This document shows, in pieces, positions 34,006-43,000 of a stretch of DNA of 64,000 nt. The translations under genes and the position numbers were made by a program. Position 1 is the first letter of the stretch; every line of letters begins with the position of its first letter. This stretch comes from Actinacidiphila alni (GTDB lineage: Bacteria > Actinomycetota > Actinomycetes > Streptomycetales > Streptomycetaceae). The stretch is taken from positions 124,001 to 188,000 of the forward strand of contig NZ_FONG01000010.1 of assembly GCF_900112845.1 (NCBI RefSeq), given 5' to 3'. Below the pieces are notes generated by a model, which was not told where the DNA came from, ran no database searches, and worked only from the letters and a program-made list of their open reading frames with translations.

Positions 34006-34137
34006 CCGGTGTCCTCCTGCGGGTTGCGACGGCCCATCCTCACCGGGCCCCGCCACGGGTGTCCAGAGGCCCCGACCGCCACTTACCGGCGGATTCGGCC
34101 CGCTCAGCGGGTCGTTCGGCGTGTCGTACCGCGCGTG

Positions 34138-35043
34138 TCATACGGGGGGCCGCGCGGTCTCCGGCGACCCAAGTCGGGTGCCGGCCCGCTCCTCCAGCAG
34201 GGCCACCGCGAGAAGTTCGCCGTCGACCGGCCCGAAGCGGTCGAGTGCCTGCTGGTGCAGGGCGGCCACGGTGTCGGCGATCGGGTGCGGGATGCCGAGC
34301 CGTTCGGCGAGCGCCGTGACGGCGGCGAGCTGGTCGCGTATCCGGTCGAGGCCGTACGTCGCGTAGTAGTCGCCGTCGAGCAGCGCGGGCAGGTCACGGC
34401 GGACGAAGTCGCTCGCGGCGGCGCTGGTGGCCAGTGCGGCGCCGAGCGCCTGCGGGTCGATCCCGGTGGCCTGCCCGAGCAGCAGCGCTTCGGCGGTGGC
34501 GGCGGCCTGGCCGAACCAGAGGAGATTGACCAGCAGTTTCGTGGTGTATCCGGCGCCGTGGTCTCCCATGCGGGTGATCCGGTCGGCAATCAGCGACAGC
34601 AACGGCCGCTGCCGGTCGAGCAGTTCGGCGGGGCCGCCGACGAAGAGCCGCAGCCGCCCGGCGGCCGCGTCGTCGGGCGAGCCGCCCATCGGGGCGTCGA
34701 GCACACCGATGCCGCGGGTGAGCGCGCGCGTCCTGAGCCCGGCGACGGCGGTCGGCGCACAGCTGCTCAGGTCGATCCAGCAGGCCCCGGGCGCGAGGGC
34801 GTCGAGCACCGGGCCGGTGACGGCGGCTGTGACGTCCGGAGCGCCGGGCAGCACGGTGACGAGCAGGTCGGCGCCGGTCGCGGCGGTGACCGCGTCGGCC
34901 GCCCATCGGGCGCCGATGCCGAGGGCGACGTCCTGCCGATGCGGGCGGAGATCGGCCGCGCGGACGAGGTGTCCCGCGCGGCAGAGGCGGGCGGCGACGG
35001 GGGTCCCCATGCGGCCCAGGCCGATCAGCGCGATGGTGTGCAC
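34138..35043 (-). CDS. NAD(P)-dependent oxidoreductase, 3-hydroxyisobutyrate dehydrogenase family
   Basis: 301 residues. IALIGLGRMGTPVAARL is the N-terminal Rossmann loop; IDLSSCAPTA and VLDAPMGGSPDDAAAGRL form the substrate site, and the catalytic Lys is in GAGYTTKLLVNLLWFGQ. The Arg in ADLRPHR after the second strand favours NADP. The family reduces or oxidises beta-hydroxyacids or imines. A single gene, convergent to none; promoter not identified. Substrate unknown. Confidence 0.82.
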   Translation of the reverse strand: MHTIALIGLGRMGTPVAARLCRAGHLVRAADLRPHRQDVALGIGARWAADAVTAATGADLLVTVLPGAPDVTAAVTGPVLDALAPGACWIDLSSCAPTAVAGLRTRALTRGIGVLDAPMGGSPDDAAAGRLRLFVGGPAELLDRQRPLLSLIADRITRMGDHGAGYTTKLLVNLLWFGQAAATAEALLLGQATGIDPQALGAALATSAAASDFVRRDLPALLDGDYYATYGLDRIRDQLAAVTALAERLGIPHPIADTVAALHQQALDRFGPVDGELLAVALLEERAGTRLGSPETARPPV

Positions 35044-35076
35044 GGCGGGATCGTAACCCCGCGCCCGAGGCGTTGG

Positions 35077-36432
35077 TCAGCCGAGGCGGACTCGGCCGCC
35101 GGGCTCGTCCCCGCCCGTACCGTTCAGCTTCGTCACGAAGACGATCATGTCATCGGCCTGTTGCTCACCGAACGCCCGCACCAGACCGTCGCAGAGGATT
35201 TCGGGCTCGGCCGCCAAGTCGGCCGCGACGGTGGCCAGGTCCTCCATGCGCGCGACGATGTCCTTGTCCCGCGTCTCTATCAGTCCGTCCGTGACGAGCA
35301 CGATGGTGCTGCCGGGGACGACCGCATGAGTGCTGGCAGGTGGCTGAGGAAGTCCGAGGCCCAACAGCGGCCCGTGTTCCCGCACATACGTGCCCCGCTT
35401 CCCGGGGGGCATCAGGAGCGGCGGGAGATGCCCGGCGTTCGCGACCTCCACGGCACCGCCGCCCGGCGCCACAAGGACGATGCACACCGTCGCGGTCCAG
35501 CCCGGCTGGTGGAGCCGCATCAGATGGTCGAGCCGTTCGAGAAGGACGTGCGGGGGATGCCCTTCCGATGCGAACGCCCGCAGCGCGTGCCGCAGTTCGC
35601 CCATGACGACGGCCGCCTGGAGCGAATGGCCGACCACGTCGCCGACCGCGAGCAGCAGACCGGCCGGTGTGTTCACCGCTTCGTAGAAGTCGCCGCCGAT
35701 CTCGGTCTCCGCCGCGGCCGGGAGATACCGCACCGCCAATTGGCCGTCGGGGAAACTCGGCAGCGCGGCGGGCAGGAACGTCCGCTGGAGGGTGAGCGCC
35801 AGTTGATGTTCCTCCCCGTACAAGGCCACCACGCCCCGGTTGGTCTCCTCCAGTTCCGCCGTGAGCTCCGCGTAGAGCGCCATGACACCCTGGTTGGTCT
35901 CGGTCAGTTCGGCGTTGAGCCGTGCCAACTCGTCGCGTTGCGCCCGGGATTCCTCCAGGGCTGCCGCCAGATCCCAGGTCTGGGACCGCAGGTCTTCCAA
36001 GGCGGTGGCCGAGACGGCCGGCTCCAGCGCTTCCCGTACCTGCTGGGCCGCTTCCTTCACGCTCTTGCGTACGGGCACGTCGCAGAGCAGCTCGACCGCG
36101 CCACCGACCTCACCCGGGTCGTACCTCAGGTCGGGAAGAATCCGGGCGGCCAGGGCCAGCGACTCCTCGCTCGGCATTCGCCCGTCCGGCCACGCGAGTT
36201 CGACCCGAAGCCGCGCGCGTTCGGCCTCGACGACCGTGAACGTGGCCGTGAGCGCGGACTCGGCCCGCAGCAGGTCCCGGCCCAGTTCACTCACGGCCGT
36301 CGCCAGCCGTACCTGGTCGCTCTCGTCGAGTCCCACCGCCCCCGCGGCAGTCTTGGCCCTGCGGCGCAGCGCGAACACATCGTGTTCCGTGAAGAGGACC
36401 GTGCTCGGACCGAGGTGTTCCATCCCCGTCAC
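35077..36432 (-). CDS. SpoIIE-type PP2C phosphatase with N-terminal kinase-like domain (RsbU-like)
   Basis: 451 residues. I start it at the GTG at 36432, which overlaps the upstream stop (GTGA) and has GGAG five bases before it; the ATG at 36423 lacks one. Residues 1-150 form a degenerate HATPase-like domain (DESDQVRLATAVSELGRDLL), then a coiled coil (ALEESRAQRDELARLNAELTETN), then a PP2C/SpoIIE domain with EIGGDFYEAV, LAVGDVVGHSLQAA and VLVTDGLIETR (metal-binding Asp residues). It would dephosphorylate an anti-anti-sigma STAS protein. Last gene of the stressosome-like operon. Confidence 0.85.
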   Translation of the reverse strand: MTGMEHLGPSTVLFTEHDVFALRRRAKTAAGAVGLDESDQVRLATAVSELGRDLLRAESALTATFTVVEAERARLRVELAWPDGRMPSEESLALAARILPDLRYDPGEVGGAVELLCDVPVRKSVKEAAQQVREALEPAVSATALEDLRSQTWDLAAALEESRAQRDELARLNAELTETNQGVMALYAELTAELEETNRGVVALYGEEHQLALTLQRTFLPAALPSFPDGQLAVRYLPAAAETEIGGDFYEAVNTPAGLLLAVGDVVGHSLQAAVVMGELRHALRAFASEGHPPHVLLERLDHLMRLHQPGWTATVCIVLVAPGGGAVEVANAGHLPPLLMPPGKRGTYVREHGPLLGLGLPQPPASTHAVVPGSTIVLVTDGLIETRDKDIVARMEDLATVAADLAAEPEILCDGLVRAFGEQQADDMIVFVTKLNGTGGDEPGGRVRLG

Positions 36433-37670
36433 CACGCTCCCCTGGCGACCACCACACCGGCGTCGTCGCGCCGCGTTCCGGCGAGCCGCAGCAGACCTGC
36501 GGCCATGACGCTGGGCGAGTGCGGGAAGAAGGCCGCGACGTCCCGCGGAACCCACCGCTCGCTCAGACCGTCGGAATGCATGATCAGCGCCGCGCCCGGT
36601 TGCGGCAGGTACTCGTAGGTGTGCAACTGGTGCATCTGGTGGCCGACGATTCCCGGGTGCGACAGCATGTTGGTCCGGCTGTCCGGGGTGACCAGGGCGG
36701 CGGTGACATTGCCGATCCCGCAGAACAGCACGCGGCCGCTCTCCGGTTCGATCCGCGCCACCGCAACCGCGGCGCCCCGCGTACCGCGCAGTGCGCGGTG
36801 CAGCTCCCGCACGATCTGTTCGGAAGTACGCGCGGAGCCCGCACGGAATTCCTGTGCCGCGGACTGTCCGGCGAGCGCGGCCATCGGTCCGTGTCCCAGG
36901 CCGTCGCAGAGCATCACCAGGAGCGCGGGGCCGTCGCCGATGGTCACCGATCGCGTCCCGACGGACCGTACGGTCCGTCCGTACCGGGACGGCGATCCGG
37001 TACCGTGCCGCACACCGGTCAGGGTGCCCCAGTCGGCCGCCGCCGTGGCCGGGCCGGGAACCGGCAGCGGGGGGTCCGTCGGCGCCGTGGCCGCGCCCGC
37101 ACTCCCGCCGTCGCCGTCATCCTGTCGGCCGCCGGGGTCCACGCGCGCCAACCACGCGTCACCGCAAATCTCCTCACCGCTGATCGGGCGCGTCACACCA
37201 CCGACCAGGGGTTCGCCCGCCAGGGGCGGAGCCTTGCGCGGCCCGGGCCAGAAACGGGCCAGCTGTACGGTTCCCAGGCCCGGCCGGGAATGGATGTCGA
37301 AGGTGTCCGCCAGTCGTCGGACCGCGCCGAGCCCGATGCCCAGCGTCCCGCCCGTCGAGACGCCGTCCCGCATGGCATCGGACACATCGGCGATCCCGGG
37401 TCCCGCGTCCGTCACCAGAACCTCGACACCGGCTTCGTCCTTGGTGCGCACGACGCGCAGTACGAGCGACGCCTCGACGGAATGGCGCCGCATGTTCGCC
37501 ACCAACTCGGCGACCGCCAGGACGAGTTCCGCCGTTCGCCGATCCCCGAGGCCGATTCTCCGGCCAAGTGCCGCCGCAGCGCCCCGGGCGCCCTGCGGCT
37601 CGTCCCGGAACCATGCCACGTCCTCGTACTCGACGATCGGCGGCAGGGCGCCGGGACTCAACGCGCCCAC
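36429..37670 (-). CDS. Kinase-phosphatase fusion: RsbT-like HATPase plus RsbX/SpoIIE domain
   Basis: 413 residues from GTG at 37670, overlapping the RsbT stop by 13 bases. Residues about 10-135 are a GHKL kinase domain with ELVANMRRHS (N box) and TDAGPGIAD (G1 box). After a Gly/Pro linker, residues 225-413 are a PP2C/RsbX domain (MLCDGLGHGPMAALAGQ, LFCGIGNVTA, LIMHSDGLSERWVPRD). It may both phosphorylate and dephosphorylate the stressosome STAS proteins, resetting the switch. Overlaps its neighbours at both ends, consistent with one operon. Confidence 0.83.
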   Translation of the reverse strand: MGALSPGALPPIVEYEDVAWFRDEPQGARGAAAALGRRIGLGDRRTAELVLAVAELVANMRRHSVEASLVLRVVRTKDEAGVEVLVTDAGPGIADVSDAMRDGVSTGGTLGIGLGAVRRLADTFDIHSRPGLGTVQLARFWPGPRKAPPLAGEPLVGGVTRPISGEEICGDAWLARVDPGGRQDDGDGGSAGAATAPTDPPLPVPGPATAAADWGTLTGVRHGTGSPSRYGRTVRSVGTRSVTIGDGPALLVMLCDGLGHGPMAALAGQSAAQEFRAGSARTSEQIVRELHRALRGTRGAAVAVARIEPESGRVLFCGIGNVTAALVTPDSRTNMLSHPGIVGHQMHQLHTYEYLPQPGAALIMHSDGLSERWVPRDVAAFFPHSPSVMAAGLLRLAGTRRDDAGVVVARGAW

Positions 37671-38059
37671 TTGGTGATGGTGACCGTCGTTCCCCGGCCG
37701 ACCGCGCTGTCCAGGACGAAGTCGTCCACCAGACGGCGCGAGCCCGAAAGGCCGAGGCCCATGCCGTTGCCCGACGTCCACCCGTCGGTCAGGGCCAGAT
37801 CGACGTCCGCGATGCCAGGTCCCTGATCCGCGAAGACGACGCGCACACCGCGCCGGCCGAACTCGTCCACGATCGACGCGGTCATCGTTCCGCCGCCGCC
37901 GTAGATGAGCGCGTTACGGGCCAGTTCGCTTGCCGCCGTGACGAGCTTGGTCTGTTCCACCAAGGACAGTCGGCAGTCCTGGGCCAGGGAACGAACGGTC
38001 TGGCGAGCCATCACCACGCCGTTGTTGCCGGTGATGCTCAGCACGGCCGGTTCGGTCAT
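37658..38059 (-). CDS. rsbT: Anti-sigma/serine kinase, RsbT-like
   Basis: 133 residues. GHKL ATP-binding features: SELARNALIYGGGG with N49, DQGPGIAD with D78, and GMGLGLSGSRRLVD (G2 lid). Size and motifs fit RsbT of the Bacillus stressosome, which phosphorylates RsbS and RsbR and then activates RsbU. The ATG overlaps the RsbS stop by 4 bases (ATGA). It would act on the STAS proteins encoded just upstream, releasing itself to stimulate a phosphatase such as the one at 35077. Confidence 0.85.
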   Translation of the reverse strand: MTEPAVLSITGNNGVVMARQTVRSLAQDCRLSLVEQTKLVTAASELARNALIYGGGGTMTASIVDEFGRRGVRVVFADQGPGIADVDLALTDGWTSGNGMGLGLSGSRRLVDDFVLDSAVGRGTTVTITKWAR

Positions 38060-38493
38060 GAGTCGATCGCCCCGCCGGGTGGGAACCCGGCCTCCACGGC
38101 CCCGGGTTCGGCGTCGCCGTCGCCCGCCGCGGCCTCGAGTCGGCGGCGCTCCAGGACGCGCAGCCCCTTGTCGAGGGTCAGCGCCGTCGTGACCCCGCCG
38201 AGCGACAGGCCCAGCTCGACCAGGGTGATCGCCACCGCGGGGCGCATGCCGACCACGACGGTGTCGGCGTCCAGCAACCGCGAGATCGTGGCGATCGTCG
38301 CCAGCATCCGGCCGACGAAGGAGTCCACGATCTCCACGGCGGTGATGTCGATGACGACGCCGTCGGCCATGGACTCCACCACGCGGCTCGCCAGTTCGTC
38401 CTGGAGCCGCATGACGGCGTGATCGTCCAGGTCGGTCTGGATCGAGACCAGGAGGACCTGTCCGATCTGCAGAATCGGTACCTGCTCGCTCAC
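38056..38493 (-). CDS. rsbS: STAS-domain protein, RsbS-like
   Basis: 145 residues, one STAS domain: IGQVLLVSIQTDLDDHAVMRLQDEL, then VVIDITAVEIVDSFVGRML with S58 at the place of the Bacillus RsbS phosphoserine (DSFxxRxL). RPAVAITLVELGLSLGGV follows as usual. The C-terminal 30 residues form a Glu/Gly/Ala tail. Start GTG overlaps the RsbR stop by 4 bases. It would scaffold RsbT in a stressosome until S58 is phosphorylated. Confidence 0.87.
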   Translation of the reverse strand: MSEQVPILQIGQVLLVSIQTDLDDHAVMRLQDELASRVVESMADGVVIDITAVEIVDSFVGRMLATIATISRLLDADTVVVGMRPAVAITLVELGLSLGGVTTALTLDKGLRVLERRRLEAAAGDGDAEPGAVEAGFPPGGAIDS

Positions 38494-39347
38494 CGGGCGA
38501 CGCCCGTGCCGCTGGTGGTGGACAGGGTCGTCCCCGCGCGCCGCAGGGCGTGCCGCAGCGCGTCGGCGAGCGTCGCCTTCGTCGCGATGTCCCCGAAGTC
38601 GATCCCCAGGGCGACGATGGTCTGGGCGATCTGCGGACGGATACCGGAGATCGTGCACTCCGCGCCCATCAGCCGCGCGGCCACCACGGTCTTGAGCAGG
38701 TGCTGCGCCACTTCCGTGTCGACCGCGGGCACACCGGTGATGTCGATGATGGCCTGCTCGGAGCCGGTGTCGAGCAGGGACTGGAGCATCTTCTCCATCA
38801 CCACCATGGTCCGGGCGGAGTCGAGCGTGCCCACCAGCGGCACACCGATCACGCCGTCCCACAGCTTGACCACCGGGGTGGACAGCTCCAAGAGCTGTTC
38901 GGCCTGCGCGGCGATGAGTTCCTCACGGGTACGCGTGTACGCCTCGATGGTGAACAGTCCGAGACCGTCGAGCAGCGACGACAGTTGCAGATAGGCCCGC
39001 ACGTCGTCCTCGTTCCCGTCGGAGAGGACGGGCTCGAGCGCCTGCTTGAGCGAGAACACGCTCAGGGCGGTCTCGGTGGGGCTGAAGCCCTGACGGGCAC
39101 GGCTGCGGGACAGTTCGGTCAGCAGAGCGCGCAGTTCGCCGAACGCCTCGCCGTACACATCCACGCTCTCCTGCCGCAGCGCGGCGAGCAGGGCCGTGTA
39201 CAGCTCACGCAGTTCACTTTCGACCTCTGCCTTGCTCACCCGGCCGCCCAGCGAGGACGACACACGGTCGACCCACCCCGCGGCCAGGTCCTCCCCCGCG
39301 CGGGAGAGCAGAGTCACCAGGCTTTCAGTACCGCTTGCTGCAGCCAC
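38490..39347 (-). CDS. rsbR: STAS-domain stressosome protein, RsbR-like
   Basis: 285 residues from GTG at 39347, with GGAG 9 bases upstream. The N-terminal 150 residues are an all-helical RsbRD-type sensor (LAAGWVDRVSSSLGGRVSKAEVE, RQGFSPTETALSVFSLKQAL) without a haem or other visible cofactor motif. The C-terminal STAS domain reads IIDITGVPAVDTEVAQHLL and CTISGIRPQIAQTIVALG. T211 matches Thr171 of Bacillus RsbRA; the second site, Thr205 there, is Ser (S234) here. First gene of a five-gene operon. The signal sensed is unknown. Confidence 0.87.
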   Translation of the reverse strand: MAAASGTESLVTLLSRAGEDLAAGWVDRVSSSLGGRVSKAEVESELRELYTALLAALRQESVDVYGEAFGELRALLTELSRSRARQGFSPTETALSVFSLKQALEPVLSDGNEDDVRAYLQLSSLLDGLGLFTIEAYTRTREELIAAQAEQLLELSTPVVKLWDGVIGVPLVGTLDSARTMVVMEKMLQSLLDTGSEQAIIDITGVPAVDTEVAQHLLKTVVAARLMGAECTISGIRPQIAQTIVALGIDFGDIATKATLADALRHALRRAGTTLSTTSGTGVAR

Positions 39348-39516
39348 AACACACTCTCCAGACGTTACCCGGGCAGTCACCACGGACCATTGTCGTACGG
39401 CAACATTCAGCGGCAGCCGCCGGGGCAGCATACCGTCCGATCCGCCCAGATGTTCGACGTGTCCGGTCCGGCGGACCTGCCCTCAGGCAACGGCCCGCGA
39501 CAGGGCGCTGACCGGC

Positions 39517-40029
39517 TCATCCGTCCCTGACGCCGAGACCCAGACGTGCGGTGACCCGCTTGCCCGGGGCCGTGTCCATGGCCGTCACCTCGACGCTCTC
39601 GCAGAGCGCGGCGACGATCTCCAGACCGTGGCGGCCGATGCGGCCCGGGTCGTACTCCATCGCCGTCACGGGCTGGGACGAGGTGTCCCACACGCTGATT
39701 TCGATGCGGCCGTCCGACAGCGCGAGGTCCAGACCGCACGGTCCCCCGGCGTACTTCACCGCGTTGGTCACCAGCTCGCTGACGACGAGCTGCGCCCTCT
39801 CGACGATGTCGGCCGGCGCGGCCCCGATGCCCGGCGCGGTCGCGTCGCCGAGGAAGGAGGCGACCTGCCGTCGCGCCGCGGCGATGGACGCGGACCTGCC
39901 GTCAAAAGTCGCGCTCGACCGCACCACGCCTCCGCCCCGACCGCCGGCCGACGCCGACCGCGGTGACGCCGAGGTGCGCACCGCTGTTCCGCAGCTTGTC
40001 ACACCGCCGTCGCCTCGCGTTTTCCCCAT
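39517..40029 (-). CDS. ATP-binding anti-sigma-factor-like kinase (RsbW/SpoIIAB-like)
   Basis: 170 residues. An Arg/Ser/Ala-rich N-terminus of about 45 residues (probably disordered) precedes a GHKL domain: LVVSELVTNAVKYAGGPCG (N box) and YDPGRIGRHGLEIVAALCESVEV (lid and end). Such short kinases are abundant in Streptomyces and bind STAS anti-anti-sigma factors. The gene lies 169 bases upstream of the RsbR gene on the same strand, so it may be the first or a separate unit of the same system. No sigma-factor gene is adjacent. Confidence 0.8.
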   Translation of the reverse strand: MGKTRGDGGVTSCGTAVRTSASPRSASAGGRGGGVVRSSATFDGRSASIAAARRQVASFLGDATAPGIGAAPADIVERAQLVVSELVTNAVKYAGGPCGLDLALSDGRIEISVWDTSSQPVTAMEYDPGRIGRHGLEIVAALCESVEVTAMDTAPGKRVTARLGLGVRDG

Positions 40030-40057
40030 GCGGCCGCGCGAGGCGACGGTGGCCCGG

Positions 40058-43000
40058 TCAGCCCCGCAGTCCGTGCCCGGCCGGCGGCAGGGTCAGCGGT
40101 CCGACCGGCAGGTTGGGACGCCCGGTGGTGCCGTATGCCGCGCCTGCCGGGAGGCGTACCGTCACCGCGCCGTTGCCGCGGGGTGTGACGGTGACCGTCC
40201 AGGTCGTGCCCGCGGCGCCGATGCCGGCGCCGGTGAACCCTGTGACGGTGCCGTTCGACACCTTGAGGTCGGCGGCGGTCAGGCCGGTGACCTGCTGGTC
40301 GAGGGTGAGCGTGAACGGGACCGGAGTGCCGCGGCGGGCGGCGGTCGCCGTGCTGACCAGGGTGCCGGTGGGGGCGTCCCCCACTCGGTACGCGCCGCCG
40401 CAGACACCGGTCAGCAGCGGGTCGGTGATCACGTCCCGGCTGCCCGAGGTGCTGAGCACATGGCAGCCGACGCCGACGCGTACGGCGAGCCTGCCGCCGT
40501 CCTGCCGTGTGGCGGCCTGCGGGCGGCCGTCCACGTACACCGTCGTGCCCCGGTATCCGTCGGTGACGGGCAGGCTGACGGTGGCCGAGGAGTTGCCGGG
40601 CACGGACACCCCGAGGTCGGTGCGGTCACCGACCCGGTGGAAGGAGGCGCCCACGGTGCCCTTGACGGTGGGCGTGGTCACCGAGCCGTACGTCTGGTCG
40701 CCGGGCTGCGGCCTGACCGTGAAGGTGTCGTAGCCAGGGCTGTCCGGCGCGATGCCGTACATGTCGCGCGGGATGACGTAGGCGGGAGCGGCAGCCCAGG
40801 CGTGCGACCAGGTCATGTTGCTCTTCTCGCTCGGATCCCACGCCTCGCCGGTGGCGCCCGCGCCCAGCTCGATCATGTGCATCCAGCTGTTGGTGGCGTG
40901 CGAGGTGAGCAGGTCGAGCGCGTCCTGGCCGTGGTCGGCGTTGTACAGGCCCTGGAGCAGGAAACCGGCGCAGTACACGCTGCACGCCATGCCGCGTTCC
41001 GTGAGGTACGAGGCGACGGCGTCGTACTGCTGCCTGCTCGCGGGCACCCCGAAGGCGGCGGGGAAGGCGCTGGCCTGGACGGCGAAGTGGCCGGTCGGCC
41101 TCATCGCGGCGTCGAGTCCGTCGTCGTAGGCGCCCTTGTCCGCGTTGTAGAAGGACGCGTTGAGGGTGCCGCGGAGCTTGTCGGCGATGCCGCTGAAGGT
41201 CGTGGCGTCGGCGCTCTTGCCGAGCGCGGTGGCCATCACCGCCATCTGGGAGAAGTTGCTGTACGACAGCGCGCCCAGGATGGTGTTCTTCGCGGCGAAG
41301 ACATAGCCGTCGCGGCTGCCCTGGGGCCAGTCCACGATGGCGTCGGACTGGTCGATGGTGCCGAGTGCCGCGTTGTAGTCCTTGCTGAGCAGCTTCGGCA
41401 CGAGCGCGTCGTACATCCGCTTCACTTGGTCGGTGGCGCCGGTCTGCCGCCAGTTGTCGTAGACCGAGGTGATCACGTACAGCGGCCATTCCTGCGGCCA
41501 GGTGCGGTGGTTGGCGAAGTAGTCCATCGAGTACACCCCGAGCGTGGGGTCGTCGCTGAGGTAGAGGCTCGCCAACTGGTGGATGTAGCTGTCGGCTTCG
41601 TACGGGGCGCGCTCGCGGGTCCAGGAGTCGACGTAGAAGTTCTGGTTGGTGGTCTCGATCGTGTTCTTGGCGAGCTGCCAGACCGCGACCAGGTCCTGGT
41701 CGGAGGAGGTGAGCTGGGCGCCGCTCTCGTCGAACGGGTAGACCAGCGCGAGGGCCTGGAGATTGTCGGCGGTGATCGGGACGGGCGAGTCGAGGACGTC
41801 GAGATAGCGGAAGACCCGCATGCCCCAGGTGTCGACGGTCTGGGTGCCGGCGCGCAGCGTGACGACGTCCTGGTACTCGTTGCCCGCGCGCAGCCTGTAG
41901 CGGACGGTCGTCGGGTCGGACAGCTCCTCGCCGTAGCGGAGGGTGACCTTGTGGCCCGCCGTGCCGGGCAGCGTGAGGTGGACGCCGCCCTGCCAGGTCT
42001 GGCCGAAGTCGACCAGATAGTCGCCGTTGCCCTTGTCGGTGATCTTGACGGGCTTTCTGAGCTGCTCCTGGATCTTGGCGACAGGCGTCGGTTCGAGGTC
42101 GGCGAAGGCGGGCTTGGCGACCGCGGCGGTCCACGCGGAGTCGTCGTACCCGTGGCGGCCGAAGCCGTCCGGGTAGCGGCTCATCGTGATGTCCTCCTGC
42201 GGCAGATTCCAGACGCTGGTCCCGCTGGACCTGGTGGAGGGCCAGATCGACGAACCCGCCATGGACGTCCAGTCCGGCCCGGTGCCGACGGTCTGTGTGC
42301 TGCCGTCGGTGTAGCGGATCACCAGATATGCCTGGAAGCGCTGGTCCTTGGCGGTGTACGCGACGGCCGACAGCGCGTGGCCGCCGCCGGTGCGCAGCGC
42401 GGCGGTGACGTCGAAGCCGTCGTAGGGGGTCTCCTTGTCCAGCGACTCGGTGGGGCCGAGGCCGATGAATTTCCCGTCGAGATACAGCTTGTAGACGTAC
42501 TGCTTGGAGCCGTCGAAGGACGAGGCGGTGGCGAACACCGAGGCCCAGGCGACCTGTTTGGGCGCGCTGTGTCCCTTGTGGTCCTTGGTGGTGTCGAGCG
42601 TGAAGTCGTGCCGCAGCAGGGCCCAGTCGTTGCTGGTGTTGGTGCTGAGGCAGTCGGTGCTGGTGCCGACGGACAGGGCCCCGTTCTGGACGGTGCCGCA
42701 GGGGAAGCTCGCGTCGGCGGCGCCGAAGTCGTTGGCGTAGAGCGTCTTTCCGTTGTCGGCCGCGGCCAGGCCGGTGACGGTCACGTCGTCAGCGGTGCCG
42801 GTCTCGGTGCTGCCGGTGCGGAAGCCGATGCCGCCCTCGGCGAAGGTGGTGTCGGTCCTGCTGTCGACGACCACGCCGTCGAGGTACGTGGTGAGCTTCG
42901 GCCCGACCGCCTCGATCCGTACGTCGTGCGTACTGCCCACGGCCAGCGTGGTGTTGAGCGGTACGGGCGTGCCGGCCTGGAAAGTGCCGGCCGTCTCGAT

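Noticed and set aside
33247-36618. 1123-residue plus-strand open frame
   Set aside because: Runs over three different minus-strand genes with strong motifs; no recognisable protein in it.
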